Counted from the stretch's first letter, positions 44,944-54,903 are shown. The stretch: 64,000 nucleotides of DNA from Acinetobacter silvestris (GCF_002135235.1 NZ_NEGB01000008.1:1-64000); one strand, 5' to 3'. The notes: a model not told the origin generated them from the letters alone. Numbers and translations are program-made.

Positions 44944-46044
44944 TTAATTACTTCCAAGTAATTGGAACGAGTTAACTGCGCCAGCAAAAGGAACAATTTG
45001 ACCAATAACGCGTTGCCAACGTGTTAGACCCGTCGCATCGATATAGACAATATCGTTCTTTTGCATTGGGAATTGATTGGCTAAGGCTAAATTACCAAAA
45101 CTACTTAAATTTAAATGATAAACCGTTGATGTGCGGTTCATCATATTGGTGCGCATGATGTAAATTCGTGCGGCACTAGCGGTATAGGGATTAATACCAC
45201 CGCTTGAACCTAATACATCACTTAAAGACATGCCTTGATCTCGAAGAGCGAGCGCTTCAGTTTTATTTGATTCACCAAGGACATAAAGTTTTTGATCTTG
45301 TTTAGTATTTACAAAAATAGTGTCATTAGGCTGTATCAATAACCGATGTAAAGAATAACCTTGCTTTTCTAATGCGATGGCATTGAGGTTATAGGTTTGC
45401 CCATTTCGAATGAGTTGAATATTACTATTGTCACCATTCTCAGTATTCACCCCTCCAGCATTACTAATTGCAGTATAAATACTTACAGGCTGGTCATTGA
45501 GTGTGTATTGGCCACTTTTCATGACTTGACCATTGACAAAATAACGCTGACCTTCATAAGACAATACGCGAACGACAACATCGGGTTGTTTTAAGTATTT
45601 GGCAAATTGACTGCGTAAAAAGCGATTGGTTTCTGCTAGGGTTTTACCCGCAATGCGAACCTGACCGACTAATGGTAACTGAACGTATCCATTAGAATCG
45701 ATTGGGTAGCCGACAGAGGCTCCAGACTTATCTTGGCTAGGAGGTGTGATTTCAGGATAAGCCCAAAGTTGTATGGAGAGAACATCACCAGCCGTGAGTC
45801 GATAGCTGTGTTGTTGATTTCTGAATAATGCTGAAACCTCATTCAAACCCGTAATTTGAGTGAGAGAATGGCTAATATTTTGTAAGTTTTCTTGAGTAAT
45901 TTGAACAACTGAAAGTTCAGCACCTTGTTCAGTTTTATAATATCCTTGGTCTGGTAAATCATAGGTTTGTAACCCAGAAATGGTGGCACAGCCAGAAAAT
46001 AGTAGAGAAATTGCTAGAAAAACAGAAGTGCGTTGATACTTCAC
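44944..46044 (-). CDS. wza: outer-membrane capsule export lipoprotein Wza
   Basis: 366 residues from a GTG start at 46044 (AAGGG ribosome site six bases upstream). The lipobox SLLFSGCATI puts the lipidated Cys at residue 19, as expected for Wza. Polysaccharide export domain GDVLSIQLWAYPEI and SLBB repeats (VRIAGKTLAETNRFLR, YVLGESNKTEALAL). It forms the octameric outer-membrane exit for the capsule. An ATG 13 codons earlier would leave the signal peptide too far inside. Confidence 0.93.
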   Translation of the reverse strand: MKYQRTSVFLAISLLFSGCATISGLQTYDLPDQGYYKTEQGAELSVVQITQENLQNISHSLTQITGLNEVSALFRNQQHSYRLTAGDVLSIQLWAYPEITPPSQDKSGASVGYPIDSNGYVQLPLVGQVRIAGKTLAETNRFLRSQFAKYLKQPDVVVRVLSYEGQRYFVNGQVMKSGQYTLNDQPVSIYTAISNAGGVNTENGDNSNIQLIRNGQTYNLNAIALEKQGYSLHRLLIQPNDTIFVNTKQDQKLYVLGESNKTEALALRDQGMSLSDVLGSSGGINPYTASAARIYIMRTNMMNRTSTVYHLNLSSFGNLALANQFPMQKNDIVYIDATGLTRWQRVIGQIVPFAGAVNSFQLLGSN

Positions 46045-46327
46045 ATTCAAACCCTTAATTGTAATACTGTTACTTAGAATCAATCTATAAACTAAATTAT
46101 ATTCTATAATTTAAGCATTGGGTATGGTTAATGTGTATTAGCAATACGTATTAATCAACCAATTGGCATGTGAAATCTAATCTATTTCATGTAAAATATA
46201 ATAAGATTTTTTTGAAAAAAACTTATCCTTATCTTTCAACACGAACAGCTTAAAATAGCAAAAATTAGTCTAGGTTACGTTGATTTATGCCTAGATGATG
46301 AGTTTGTTAAAAAGTAAGATTGACTGA

Positions 46328-46768
46328 CTCCTATTGTATTATGGAACTCAATATGATGTAGACCATACCTTGGAAGTATCACAGCAAGATTCCAAATAAA
46401 TTAATTTTTTAAATTTTAATCCTAGCTTGGTAAGGGAACATTGTTTCGGTATGGCTCTTTATTTTTTAACACATAGGTATCAATCAATTGACCAACAATC
46501 AGGAATTGTTTTGGTAGTGTGGCGTTTACAAGATGATTCCGAAGAATATGCTACTGCTCAAGTAATTAAAATAGTGAAGCAATATATTCAGATTATAGGT
46601 ATGAAAATTTTGGTGATGGGGCGGAGCTCCAAAGAAAACTGCCTAGATATTCGTGTGAAATTTAAGCGAGAATTCGCAAAAAAGTATGAAAAATTGAGTA
46701 AAGAGAAGCATATTTTCTATGACTTGAAGTATGTTTTAGATAAAAAATTAAATGATATTAGATTATAG
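46328..46768 (+). pseudogene. probable decayed O-acyltransferase remnant (SGNH-like C-terminus)
   Basis: An open frame from TTG 46427 (first ATG 46451, 105 codons) lacks a good ribosome site. The same frame is coding-like upstream from about 46328 (YYGTQYDVDHTLEVSQQDSK) but is broken by TAA at 46397-46399. The pattern C...LVVWRLQDDSEE...YIQIIGMKILVMGRS...HIFYDLKYVL resembles the SGNH esterase end of OafA/YrhL-type acyltransferases, which K loci often carry for O-acetylation. The N-terminal membrane part is absent. It ends four bases before wzx, so it may still drive coupling. Family call is tentative. Confidence 0.4.
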
Positions 46769-46772
46769 TTAA

Positions 46773-48059
46773 ATGAAAAGTGCATTACTTAAAATATTAA
46801 ATAACTCAAGAGTCCGTAATTCGATTTGGATGGTCATAGAAAAAGGGGTTGCATTTTTTGGTTTAATATTTGTTGTTTCTGCTGTTGCAAAATATTTAGG
46901 ACCAACGATATATGGTTATTTGGCTTTAGCTTCCTCTGTTTTTGCAATTATAAGTGTGATTGGACGGCTTGGATTAGATCAGATTTATTTTAAAACGGTA
47001 AGTAAAAATAACACAAAGTCATCTTATTTAATTGATAATATGATGTGGACTATGAAATTGATTTATTTGCCAATCTCATTATTTGTTTTATGTTTTTTTT
47101 ATTTTAAGGTCGAAAGCCATAATTTTATTTATTTTATTGCTACAGCAATAGCAACATATTTAATAACGATTGATTTACGAGCATTTCATTTAGATGCATT
47201 GTTGCTTTCAAAGTTCAATGTTTTAGCTAATACAACAGGATTGATTTTAAGTTTAATTGCAAGGTATTTTATTGTTTATTTAAAGTTGGATCCTCAGTTT
47301 TTAGCTATTCCTATTGTTTTAATTGCATTAGTACCATACCTAATGAGAATTTATTTTTTTAAAAGAGAAAAAATTCTTATTGGAAATAGAAATTTTAAAG
47401 TTATTCATTTTAAAAAATATTTAAATTACTTTTTAAAAGCAGGAGTTCCATTAGCTATTTCCATGCTTTCCGTAAGTATATATTTGCAATCAGCAAATTT
47501 TATATTAATGTTTTTGGAAGATAGTGCAGCAGTAGGTATATATTCAATCGCATCAATGCTAGCAGGGGCATGGTATTTTATACCGACAACAATTATTTTA
47601 TCATTTTTATCTCTAATTTATAGACAGAATGATGAGTATGAATATATCGAAGTCGCTGGGACGATTTTAAGATATTTAAGTTTGATTTCGGGTTTTATTA
47701 TTATAGTCTTATATTCTTTGGCATCACCTTTGATTTTGTGGTTATATGGCCCTGATTATAAACAATCAGTACTAGTATTTAAGATATTATTATTTTCTTA
47801 TTTTTTTTCAGTTTGGGGTTTTTTCTTTTATAGGCTGGTTATAAAGTTTGGAGGGTATAGTTTTTTAGCAAAAAAAATGTTGTTTACTTGTGTATTAAAT
47901 ATTATTTTAACTTATTTTTTAATTCAAAGATACGGTGTGGTGGGTGCGGCGATTTCAATTTTGATTACAGAATTTTTGTCAAATATTGTATTTAATTTAT
48001 GGTACCCAAAAATGAAAATGCCACAAATAGTATTAAAGTGTATTGGAGTTAAAAAATGA
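46773..48059 (+). CDS. wzx: capsule repeat-unit flippase Wzx
   Basis: 428 residues with about 12 membrane helices, polysaccharide-export MATE-like superfamily (Pfam Polysacc_synt). The N-terminal pattern KGVAFFGLIFVVSAVAKYLGP, then YGYLALASSVFAIISVIGRLGLDQ, is typical of Wzx. It flips the undecaprenyl-linked repeat unit to the periplasm. The stop overlaps the start of the next gene by four bases. AT content is higher than in the flanking K-locus core genes. Confidence 0.9.
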   Translation: MKSALLKILNNSRVRNSIWMVIEKGVAFFGLIFVVSAVAKYLGPTIYGYLALASSVFAIISVIGRLGLDQIYFKTVSKNNTKSSYLIDNMMWTMKLIYLPISLFVLCFFYFKVESHNFIYFIATAIATYLITIDLRAFHLDALLLSKFNVLANTTGLILSLIARYFIVYLKLDPQFLAIPIVLIALVPYLMRIYFFKREKILIGNRNFKVIHFKKYLNYFLKAGVPLAISMLSVSIYLQSANFILMFLEDSAAVGIYSIASMLAGAWYFIPTTIILSFLSLIYRQNDEYEYIEVAGTILRYLSLISGFIIIVLYSLASPLILWLYGPDYKQSVLVFKILLFSYFFSVWGFFFYRLVIKFGGYSFLAKKMLFTCVLNIILTYFLIQRYGVVGAAISILITEFLSNIVFNLWYPKMKMPQIVLKCIGVKK

Positions 48060-49015
48060 GAAAATTAATCTCACTGATTATACCTGTATATAATGTTGAA
48101 GAATACATCGAGGAATGTTTGAAAAGTGTGATTAATCAAATAACAATGAATATTGAAGTTATTATTGTTAATGATGGAACACCTGATAATTCTATGAAAA
48201 TAATTAATGGATTGATTAGCCAATTACCTAAAAATATTCAACAGTTTTTTATTTTATTGGAACAGGAAAATCAAGGGCAGAGTGTGGCAAGAAATAATGG
48301 TTTGAATATAGCCACAGGAGAATATGTGGCTTTTTTAGACTCTGATGATATTTTAGCTATAGATTATTTTGATACTATATTTAAAATTATTTCAAAAAAT
48401 AATTATGATATTTTAAGGTTTAATGCAAGAAAGTTTATTAAAGATACCAATGAAAGCATAATTTTTAATACAAATATTGGTTATAATGGTGAAAATAATA
48501 TTAATGAAGAGTTTTTGATTGAATTATTTAATAAGGCTGCTTGGTATCCTTGGTTGAATATTTATAGAAAAAAATTATTTGATGGCCTAATATTCCCTGT
48601 TGGAGTATATTTTGAGGATGCTGCTGTAATAACAAAAATATTTATAAGAGCTAAGGTAGTTTATTTGATTAATGATGAGTTGTATTTTTATAGGTTAAAT
48701 TCATCTGGAAGCTTATTAAGTAAAGATAGTGGTAATTTAAAAAAACATAGAGAAAGCTATGAGTATTTAGTTAAAGTATTTGGTGAAGAGTTAGATAAAA
48801 ACAAGATATATAGCTCATCTTATCTAATTATTCTTCAATCATATATTATGTTTTTGCTTCGAAATTTTGGTATAAAGAGTGCATTTATAACATATTGTAA
48901 GTGGAATGTTATTGATAAATCTATTGAAAAAAAATATATAAAAAATAGAGGTAATATGCTGTTTTATAAATATGGTTTTAGTTTTTTAGTTTTTTTAAGG
49001 CTTATCAATCGATAA
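48056..49015 (+). CDS. glycosyltransferase family 2 (first)
   Basis: 319 residues. GT-A fold with SLIIPVYNVEEYIEECLKSV, VNDGTPDNS, NQGQSVARNNGLNIATGEY and the metal-binding FLDSDDIL. The C-terminal half has YFEDAAVITKIF. It adds one sugar of the capsule repeat unit; donor and linkage unknown. Overlaps wzx by four bases (ATGA). Paralogous to the next gene. Confidence 0.88.
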   Translation: MRKLISLIIPVYNVEEYIEECLKSVINQITMNIEVIIVNDGTPDNSMKIINGLISQLPKNIQQFFILLEQENQGQSVARNNGLNIATGEYVAFLDSDDILAIDYFDTIFKIISKNNYDILRFNARKFIKDTNESIIFNTNIGYNGENNINEEFLIELFNKAAWYPWLNIYRKKLFDGLIFPVGVYFEDAAVITKIFIRAKVVYLINDELYFYRLNSSGSLLSKDSGNLKKHRESYEYLVKVFGEELDKNKIYSSSYLIILQSYIMFLLRNFGIKSAFITYCKWNVIDKSIEKKYIKNRGNMLFYKYGFSFLVFLRLINR

Positions 49016-49036
49016 AACTGTAAATAGGTTGTAACT

Positions 49037-49999
49037 ATGTTATTAAGTGTCATTATTCCAATATATAAAGTAGAAAAATATATTATTGAATGTTTGGAAA
49101 GTGTTTGTAGTCAGTTGATTGATGGTGTTGAAGTTATTCTTGTAAATGATGGAACACCAGATGAATCTATGCTTATAGCAAAAAATTATATTACTGAACA
49201 ATATGCTTATTTAAATGGGCAATTTATATTTGTCGATCAGGAAAATATGGGATTGAGTGGCGCAAGAAATACAGGTATTCAGTGTGCTCAGGGTGAATAT
49301 TTAATGTTTCTAGATTCTGATGATATTCTTGAAGAAAGTTTTTTCACAAAAATTAAATGCGTTTTGGACAGCAATAAATTGGATATAATTCAATTCAAAG
49401 CATTTCGCTTTCATGATAACCCTTCTGTGAAGATGGATTTCATGGTAAATAGTCCGTTTGAGAAAATGTATATTATAGATGAAGATGTTGTTAAATTTGT
49501 ATTTAATTGTTCTAATTGGTTTGCTTGGCTTAGAGTTTACAAGAAAGATTTGTTTAAAGAGCAGTCTTTTCCTTTACGAAAACTGTATGAAGATGCGTAT
49601 ACAATACCATTTATTTTTTTGAAAGCGAAAACAATCTATTTTATCAACGAATGCTTATTGGGATATCGTTTTAATGAAGAAGGGATTACAGCAAAAATCA
49701 CAGATAAAAGCATAGAGGATTTAAAAGATGTTTCTGAGCTTTTCGTGAAAAGTATACCTACATGTAAATATTTTAGTCTTAGTTTAATTTCAATTAGTCA
49801 GTATTATATTACCCAAAGTCTAAAATTTGAAGGTTTTAGTAAAGCACTAAGTAGATGGTCTGCACTTAAAAGACAAATAGTTCAAAGTGATTTTGATCAA
49901 AATATGCTTATGAACAAAGGTAATAAGTTGTTTTATCAATACGGGGTATTTTTTTTGGTACTTGAGTACTGTTTGAGAAAAATTAAGGTAAAAAAATGA
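49037..49999 (+). CDS. glycosyltransferase family 2 (second)
   Basis: 320 residues, same plan as the previous gene: SVIIPIYKVEKYIIECLESV, VNDGTPDESM, NMGLSGARNTGIQCAQGEYL, FLDSDDIL, and YEDAYTIPFIF. The two are related along their length, suggesting an old duplication followed by a change of specificity. Its stop overlaps the next start (ATGA). Confidence 0.88.
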   Translation: MLLSVIIPIYKVEKYIIECLESVCSQLIDGVEVILVNDGTPDESMLIAKNYITEQYAYLNGQFIFVDQENMGLSGARNTGIQCAQGEYLMFLDSDDILEESFFTKIKCVLDSNKLDIIQFKAFRFHDNPSVKMDFMVNSPFEKMYIIDEDVVKFVFNCSNWFAWLRVYKKDLFKEQSFPLRKLYEDAYTIPFIFLKAKTIYFINECLLGYRFNEEGITAKITDKSIEDLKDVSELFVKSIPTCKYFSLSLISISQYYITQSLKFEGFSKALSRWSALKRQIVQSDFDQNMLMNKGNKLFYQYGVFFLVLEYCLRKIKVKK

Positions 50000-51072
50000 G
50001 TAATATATGTTTTTTAATAGGGGACATCAGTCATTCTGGGGGTACAGAGCGTGTTACGACCATTATTGCCAATGCTTTCATCTCAAAAAATGAACATGTT
50101 TATATACTTTCATTGAGTGGGGGGGAGCCATTTTTTGAACAAAATAGCAATATTATCAATGATTGTTTATTTAATGAAAAAGTCTCAATGCGTAGTAATT
50201 TTTTTACAGCAGTATTAAAAATTAGAAATTATTTAATTAAAAATAAAATTGACACTTTGATTGTAGTCGATAGTATCAGTTGTGTATTTACTGTTCCTGC
50301 CTGCATGGGTTTAAAAGTTAATCATATTTGTTGGGAACACTTTAATTTTAAAGTTAATTTAGGAACACGTTTTCGAGATTTAGGTCGTTGGATGGCGGCA
50401 AAATGGTGCACAAAAATAGTAACGCTAACCGAGCGTGATAAAAGTTTCTGGATTGAAAAATATCCAAAAATTAATAATAAAATATTTGTTATTGCAAATC
50501 CGAGCCTTTTTGGGAATTTTGACCATCAGCCGACATTAGAGAGTAGAACAGTATTGGCAGTGGGTCGTTTAGACTATATTAAAGGATTTGACCTGTTACT
50601 AGAGGCTTGGGCATTGGTCTGTAAAGAGGTAGATGAGAGATGGATGCTAAATATAGTCGGTGGTGGGCAAGAAGATGCTAATTTAAAGCAGTTGGCACAA
50701 AACTTAGCTATTGAAACGCGAGTGATATTTTCGGGTCAACAAAAAGATGTTGATTCATTTTATAAAAAGGCCTCCATATATTGTTTAACTTCTAGAAATG
50801 AAGGGTTCCCAATGGTTTTACTAGAAGCACAAAGCTATGGGTTACCGATTGTGGCTTTTGATTGCGATACAGGTCCAGCTGAAATATTATTAAATGATGA
50901 AAATGGTTATTTATGTAAACAAGGTCAGGTATCAAATTTTTCTTCTGCAATATTGAAAATAATATCTTCTGAAGATAGGTATCAAAATTTTGTTAAATCA
51001 GCATTTAGGAATAGCAAAAGATTTAAAATAGAAACTATTACTAAACGATGGCAGGATATGTTGAGTGATTAA
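49996..51072 (+). CDS. glycosyltransferase family 4 (first)
   Basis: 358 residues, GT-B fold. N-terminal GDISHSGGTERVTTIIANAF and C-terminal ILAVGRLDYIKGFDLLLEAW-type donor site (AVGRLDYIKGFDLLL), SRNEGFPMVLLEAQSYGLP, then FDCDTGPAEIL. Retaining GT4. Adds a capsule sugar; specificity not predictable. Overlaps the wzy start by eight bases. Confidence 0.88.
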   Translation: MSNICFLIGDISHSGGTERVTTIIANAFISKNEHVYILSLSGGEPFFEQNSNIINDCLFNEKVSMRSNFFTAVLKIRNYLIKNKIDTLIVVDSISCVFTVPACMGLKVNHICWEHFNFKVNLGTRFRDLGRWMAAKWCTKIVTLTERDKSFWIEKYPKINNKIFVIANPSLFGNFDHQPTLESRTVLAVGRLDYIKGFDLLLEAWALVCKEVDERWMLNIVGGGQEDANLKQLAQNLAIETRVIFSGQQKDVDSFYKKASIYCLTSRNEGFPMVLLEAQSYGLPIVAFDCDTGPAEILLNDENGYLCKQGQVSNFSSAILKIISSEDRYQNFVKSAFRNSKRFKIETITKRWQDMLSD

Positions 51073-52054
51073 TTTAATTATTAATAGGAAAAAATTTTAC
51101 TCGTTATTGGCTTTTCCGTTGGCAGTAATAATAGTTAGCATTCCATGGTTAAGCAACTATCCTGCGTATAAGGATATAGATGCATTTACATATGTGAATT
51201 TACTTGATTTAGGTATGTATGATGAGTTATTAAAGTATGGTTTTTCAAACATTATTTCATATGTGAAAAATGAATGGGTTTGGGGGCTTCTAGTAACATT
51301 TTTAAGTGCGATGGGCTTATCATCAAAATTTATCTTTTTTACTTTCATACCTTTTTTAATTTATTTTGTTTTAGCTCGTATTTTAATATTTAAAACTAAT
51401 ATTTTTTATTGTGTTTTTTTGATACATCCATTATTGATTTTATTCAATTTTAGTCAGCTTCGACTTGCTTTAGCAATAGCATTGTTTTTTTATGCATATT
51501 ATTTTTTTAAAAATAATATACTTATTTTTTCTATTTTAGTTTTGAGTTGCTTATTAATGCATACCTCAATGCTATTATTTATATCAGTTTTTTATTTTAT
51601 TAATGTTTTATTAAATAAGATTAGTGAAATAAATATTAAATTATTGCTTTTGGTTTTATTAGGTTTCGTACTTGCTTTTTTAACTGGGCCATTGATTTCA
51701 GTTGTTCTTGGAGCAATCGGTGATAATCGAAGGTCTGAGATTTATTCGAGTAATGAATGGAATTCCTCTTATTTGTCTTCAGTGTATTGGTTAACTTTAC
51801 TGATAATTTTTTTAATAGATGTTTATAAAAAGAAAGTGATTAGTTTTGAAGTCGCAACGAGCATTGTTTTTATTTCATTAGTTGTGATAAGTCCATTTTT
51901 TACAGGTGGTTACCCTTATAGGTTTTTAACAGCTGTTTTAGTTTTAGTTATTATTGCCGCATCTCAGTTAAGTTTAAAAAATCGTTTATTAGCAATTTTA
52001 TTGTTAATGATTAGTTTTATTCAACAATCAATATTAATTATGCACTGGATTTGA
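51065..52054 (+). CDS. wzy: capsule polymerase Wzy (EpsG family)
   Basis: 329 residues with about nine to ten membrane helices and a large periplasmic loop. The EpsG-type pattern (DIDAFTYVNLL, NFSQLRLALAIALFFYAYYF, GDNRRSEIYSS) supports a polymerase joining repeat units. The start is GTG 51065, overlapping the GT stop (TAA 51070-51072). Wzy genes are the least conserved in K loci, so this defines the K type. The call rests mainly on topology and context. Confidence 0.8.
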   Translation: MINLIINRKKFYSLLAFPLAVIIVSIPWLSNYPAYKDIDAFTYVNLLDLGMYDELLKYGFSNIISYVKNEWVWGLLVTFLSAMGLSSKFIFFTFIPFLIYFVLARILIFKTNIFYCVFLIHPLLILFNFSQLRLALAIALFFYAYYFFKNNILIFSILVLSCLLMHTSMLLFISVFYFINVLLNKISEINIKLLLLVLLGFVLAFLTGPLISVVLGAIGDNRRSEIYSSNEWNSSYLSSVYWLTLLIIFLIDVYKKKVISFEVATSIVFISLVVISPFFTGGYPYRFLTAVLVLVIIAASQLSLKNRLLAILLLMISFIQQSILIMHWI

Positions 52055-52057
52055 TTA

Positions 52058-53152
52058 ATGAAAATTCTATATTTAATTACTGGTCTTGGTGGTGGTGGTG
52101 CAGAAAAAGTAGTTGTGGATCTAGCTGACCAAATGGTTCAACTTGGGCATGAGGTTAAAATTGCTTATTTGAAAGGTGAAGTTATTGTAGAGCTACGGCA
52201 TAAAGAAATTGAATTAGTTTATCTTAAGTTGGAAATTATAAAAGATATTAAGTCTGCGTATCAAAATTATAAAAAATTATTAGAATCCTTTAAACCTGAT
52301 GTCGTACATGCACATATGGTCCATGCCAATATATTTTCACGAATATCTCGTAAATTTTCTCCGATTCCAAGGCTTATTTGCACTGCGCATAGTAATAATG
52401 AGGGGGGCAAACTACGTATGTTAGCTTATAAACTTACTCATGATATGGCTGATATGACTACGAATGTTAGTACGTCAGCTTGTGAAAGTTTTGAGAAACT
52501 AGGTGCAGTACCTAAAAGTGGTATTTATACAGTCTACAATGGGATTGATTTAAATAAGTTTAAATTTAGTTCTGAAAGTCGAATTAATATTAGAAGTGAA
52601 TTAGAGCTTAATACCAATAAGGTAATGATTTTAGCAGTTGGGCGTTTTCATGAGGCGAAAAATTTTCTCGGTTTGATTCGGGCATTTAAAAAAGTAATTG
52701 AAAAAAATACACAAAATCAACCAGAATTGATTATTGCCGGTGATGGTGAGCTCAGGTTGGAAATAGAACAACTAATTCAGGCTTTGAATTTAACTGCGCA
52801 TGTTAAACTATTGGGAAGAAGAGATGATATTCCTGCATTAATGTCAGCAGCAGATTTGTTTGTCCTTTCTTCAAATTTTGAAGGTTTTGGATTGGTTGTA
52901 GCAGAGGCGATGGCTTGTAAAACATTTGTTGTTGCTACCGATTGTGGTGGTGTTAAAGAGGTAATGGGAGGCTACGGTTTAATGTCTCCAGTTAATGATA
53001 TGAATGCTCTAGCGAAAGAGTTGAGTGGTGCGATTCAAATGAGTCATTTAGAACGTCAGAGAAATAATGAACTAGCATTAAAATACGTAAAAGATAATTT
53101 TGATTTGAAAATTATTGTAAATCAATGGTTAGAAACTTATGAATCAAAATAA
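52058..53152 (+). CDS. glycosyltransferase family 4 (second)
   Basis: 364 residues, GT-B fold: YLITGLGGGGAEKVVVDLAD at the N-terminus, TVYNGIDLNKFK, ILAVGRFHEAKNFLGLIRAF, SNFEGFGLVVAEAMACKTFV in the donor domain. Retaining GT4 of the capsule path. The end overlaps the next gene by 14 bases. Codon use is closer to the core genes than in the wzx-wzy stretch. Confidence 0.88.
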   Translation: MKILYLITGLGGGGAEKVVVDLADQMVQLGHEVKIAYLKGEVIVELRHKEIELVYLKLEIIKDIKSAYQNYKKLLESFKPDVVHAHMVHANIFSRISRKFSPIPRLICTAHSNNEGGKLRMLAYKLTHDMADMTTNVSTSACESFEKLGAVPKSGIYTVYNGIDLNKFKFSSESRINIRSELELNTNKVMILAVGRFHEAKNFLGLIRAFKKVIEKNTQNQPELIIAGDGELRLEIEQLIQALNLTAHVKLLGRRDDIPALMSAADLFVLSSNFEGFGLVVAEAMACKTFVVATDCGGVKEVMGGYGLMSPVNDMNALAKELSGAIQMSHLERQRNNELALKYVKDNFDLKIIVNQWLETYESK

Positions 53153-54299
53153 AAAAATAGCTCTAATAGGCACAACTGGCGCAAGTTTTTATGGTTTTCG
53201 TGCGGATTTAATTAAACGCTTAAATGCTCAAGGACATCAAGTTTTTGCTTTTACATCAGAATATACTGATCAATGTTTAGAAAAAATCAAAGAACTTGGT
53301 GCAGAACCAGTTACCTATAAATTGAGTCGTGGTGGACTGAATCCATTTGCTGATATTGCTTCTTTTTTACAATTAAAAGGTTTATTAAAAAAACTTAAAC
53401 CAGATATCGTCTTTTCATATTTTGCAAAACCTGTCATTTATGGAAGTATGGCAGCTAAAGCAGCTCGGGTTCCCTTGGTGATTGGTATGCTGGAAGGTTT
53501 GGGTTATACATTTACAGAACAACCAGAAGGGCAAAGTAATAAAACGAAATTAGTCAAAAGTGTACAGGTTATGCTTTATAAGCTTGCATTTCCTTGTTTA
53601 GATCAAATTATTTTTCTAAATGCGGATGATCAAAGAGATTTGATGGAAGTTTATGGGCTTAAAGTATCCAAAATACACATATTGGGTGGTATAGGATTAA
53701 ATCTAGAACAATATCCATTCTCTGTTGCAAAATGTATTCCTGTTAAATTTTTATTTATTGGTCGATTACTGAAAGAAAAAGGTATTTTCGAGCTTATTGA
53801 GGCGATAAGGTTGGTAAAGAAAAAGTATCCTGATGCTCATTTTACAATTTTAGGAGCTATAGACCCTCAAAATATGGGAGCATTAAAGCAAGAAACATTA
53901 GATCAACTCATTGCTGAAAATTTATTCGAATATCCTGGTTATGTTGCAAACGTACAAGATTGGATTGCTGAAACGAGTGTATTTATTCTACCATCATATC
54001 GTGAAGGTGTACCAAGAAGTGCGCAAGAAGCAATGGCAATAGGTCGTCCTGTCATTACGACGGATGTTCCTGGTTGTAGAGAAACAGTTGTTGATGGAGT
54101 AAATGGTTTTTTAGTGCTTAAATGGAATACTCAGGCATTGGCCGATAAAATATGTTATTTTATAGAGCATCCAGAACAGATTAATGTTATGGGTTTAGAA
54201 AGTTATAAAATTGCTATTGAGCATTTTGATGTGAATAAGGCAAATAAAAAATTATTTGAAATAATGGGTTTAAATGAATCAAATGAAAAGATTGGTTGA
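53139..54299 (+). CDS. glycosyltransferase family 4, PglA-like
   Basis: 386 residues. The N-terminus IALIGTTGASFYGFRADLIK plus KLSRGGLNPF resembles PglA of Campylobacter, which adds the second sugar (GalNAc) to the initiating sugar. Donor site SYREGVPRSAQEAMAIGRPV. Its position directly before the initiating transferase agrees with a role in adding the second sugar of the repeat unit (inference). Overlaps the next gene by 26 bases. Confidence 0.85.
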   Translation: MNQNKKIALIGTTGASFYGFRADLIKRLNAQGHQVFAFTSEYTDQCLEKIKELGAEPVTYKLSRGGLNPFADIASFLQLKGLLKKLKPDIVFSYFAKPVIYGSMAAKAARVPLVIGMLEGLGYTFTEQPEGQSNKTKLVKSVQVMLYKLAFPCLDQIIFLNADDQRDLMEVYGLKVSKIHILGGIGLNLEQYPFSVAKCIPVKFLFIGRLLKEKGIFELIEAIRLVKKKYPDAHFTILGAIDPQNMGALKQETLDQLIAENLFEYPGYVANVQDWIAETSVFILPSYREGVPRSAQEAMAIGRPVITTDVPGCRETVVDGVNGFLVLKWNTQALADKICYFIEHPEQINVMGLESYKIAIEHFDVNKANKKLFEIMGLNESNEKIG

Positions 54300-54903
54300 T
54301 ATTTTGATAGCATCAATTGCCTTGATACTGCTTTCTCCTATTTTTTTTATTGTAGCTTATAAAGTGCGTAAAAATCTTGGTTCGCCTATATTCTTCTATC
54401 AAGAGCGTCCAGGGAAGAATGGCAATCTTTTTAAAATGATGAAATTTCGTTCGATGAAAGATGCAAATGATGCTCAAGGTAATCCATTACCAGATGAACA
54501 ACGGATTACGCCATTTGGGCAAAAATTACGTTCCACAAGCTTAGATGAGATGCCCCAACTTATTAATGTATTGAAGGGTGATATGAGTGTTGTTGGACCG
54601 CGTCCTATGCTTAAAGAGTTTGTGGAGTTATATTCTCCAGAACAGGCTCGTCGTTTGGATGTTCGGCCAGGTATGACGGGTTTAGCTCAAGTTAGTGGTC
54701 GTAATGAACTGGATTATGAAGAGCGATTTAAGTGTGATGTATGGTATGTAGATCATCATAATGTTTTTGTCGACTTTAAAATTATGTTTAAAACCGTCTC
54801 AGTCATGACCAATAAAGAAGGTATTAATGCACCTGGGCATGTAGGGCCTTCATTATTTAAGGGCAACAATGCCCCAGATCAAAACGATGAAGTTAAATTA
54901 TAG
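54274..54903 (+). CDS. itrA: initiating sugar-1-phosphate transferase (PglC/ItrA-type)
   Basis: 209 residues, small monotopic phosphoglycosyl transferase. One N-terminal membrane helix (about 7-27), then FFYQERPGKNGNLFKMMKFR, RSTSLDEMPQLINVLKGDMS, VVGPRPML, MTGLAQVSGRN. It loads the first sugar phosphate on undecaprenyl phosphate. ItrA proteins of this size in Acinetobacter use UDP-GalNAc or UDP-GlcNAc, but the exact type cannot be fixed here. The C-terminal 25 residues are a loose polar tail. Confidence 0.88.
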   Translation: MNQMKRLVDILIASIALILLSPIFFIVAYKVRKNLGSPIFFYQERPGKNGNLFKMMKFRSMKDANDAQGNPLPDEQRITPFGQKLRSTSLDEMPQLINVLKGDMSVVGPRPMLKEFVELYSPEQARRLDVRPGMTGLAQVSGRNELDYEERFKCDVWYVDHHNVFVDFKIMFKTVSVMTNKEGINAPGHVGPSLFKGNNAPDQNDEVKL

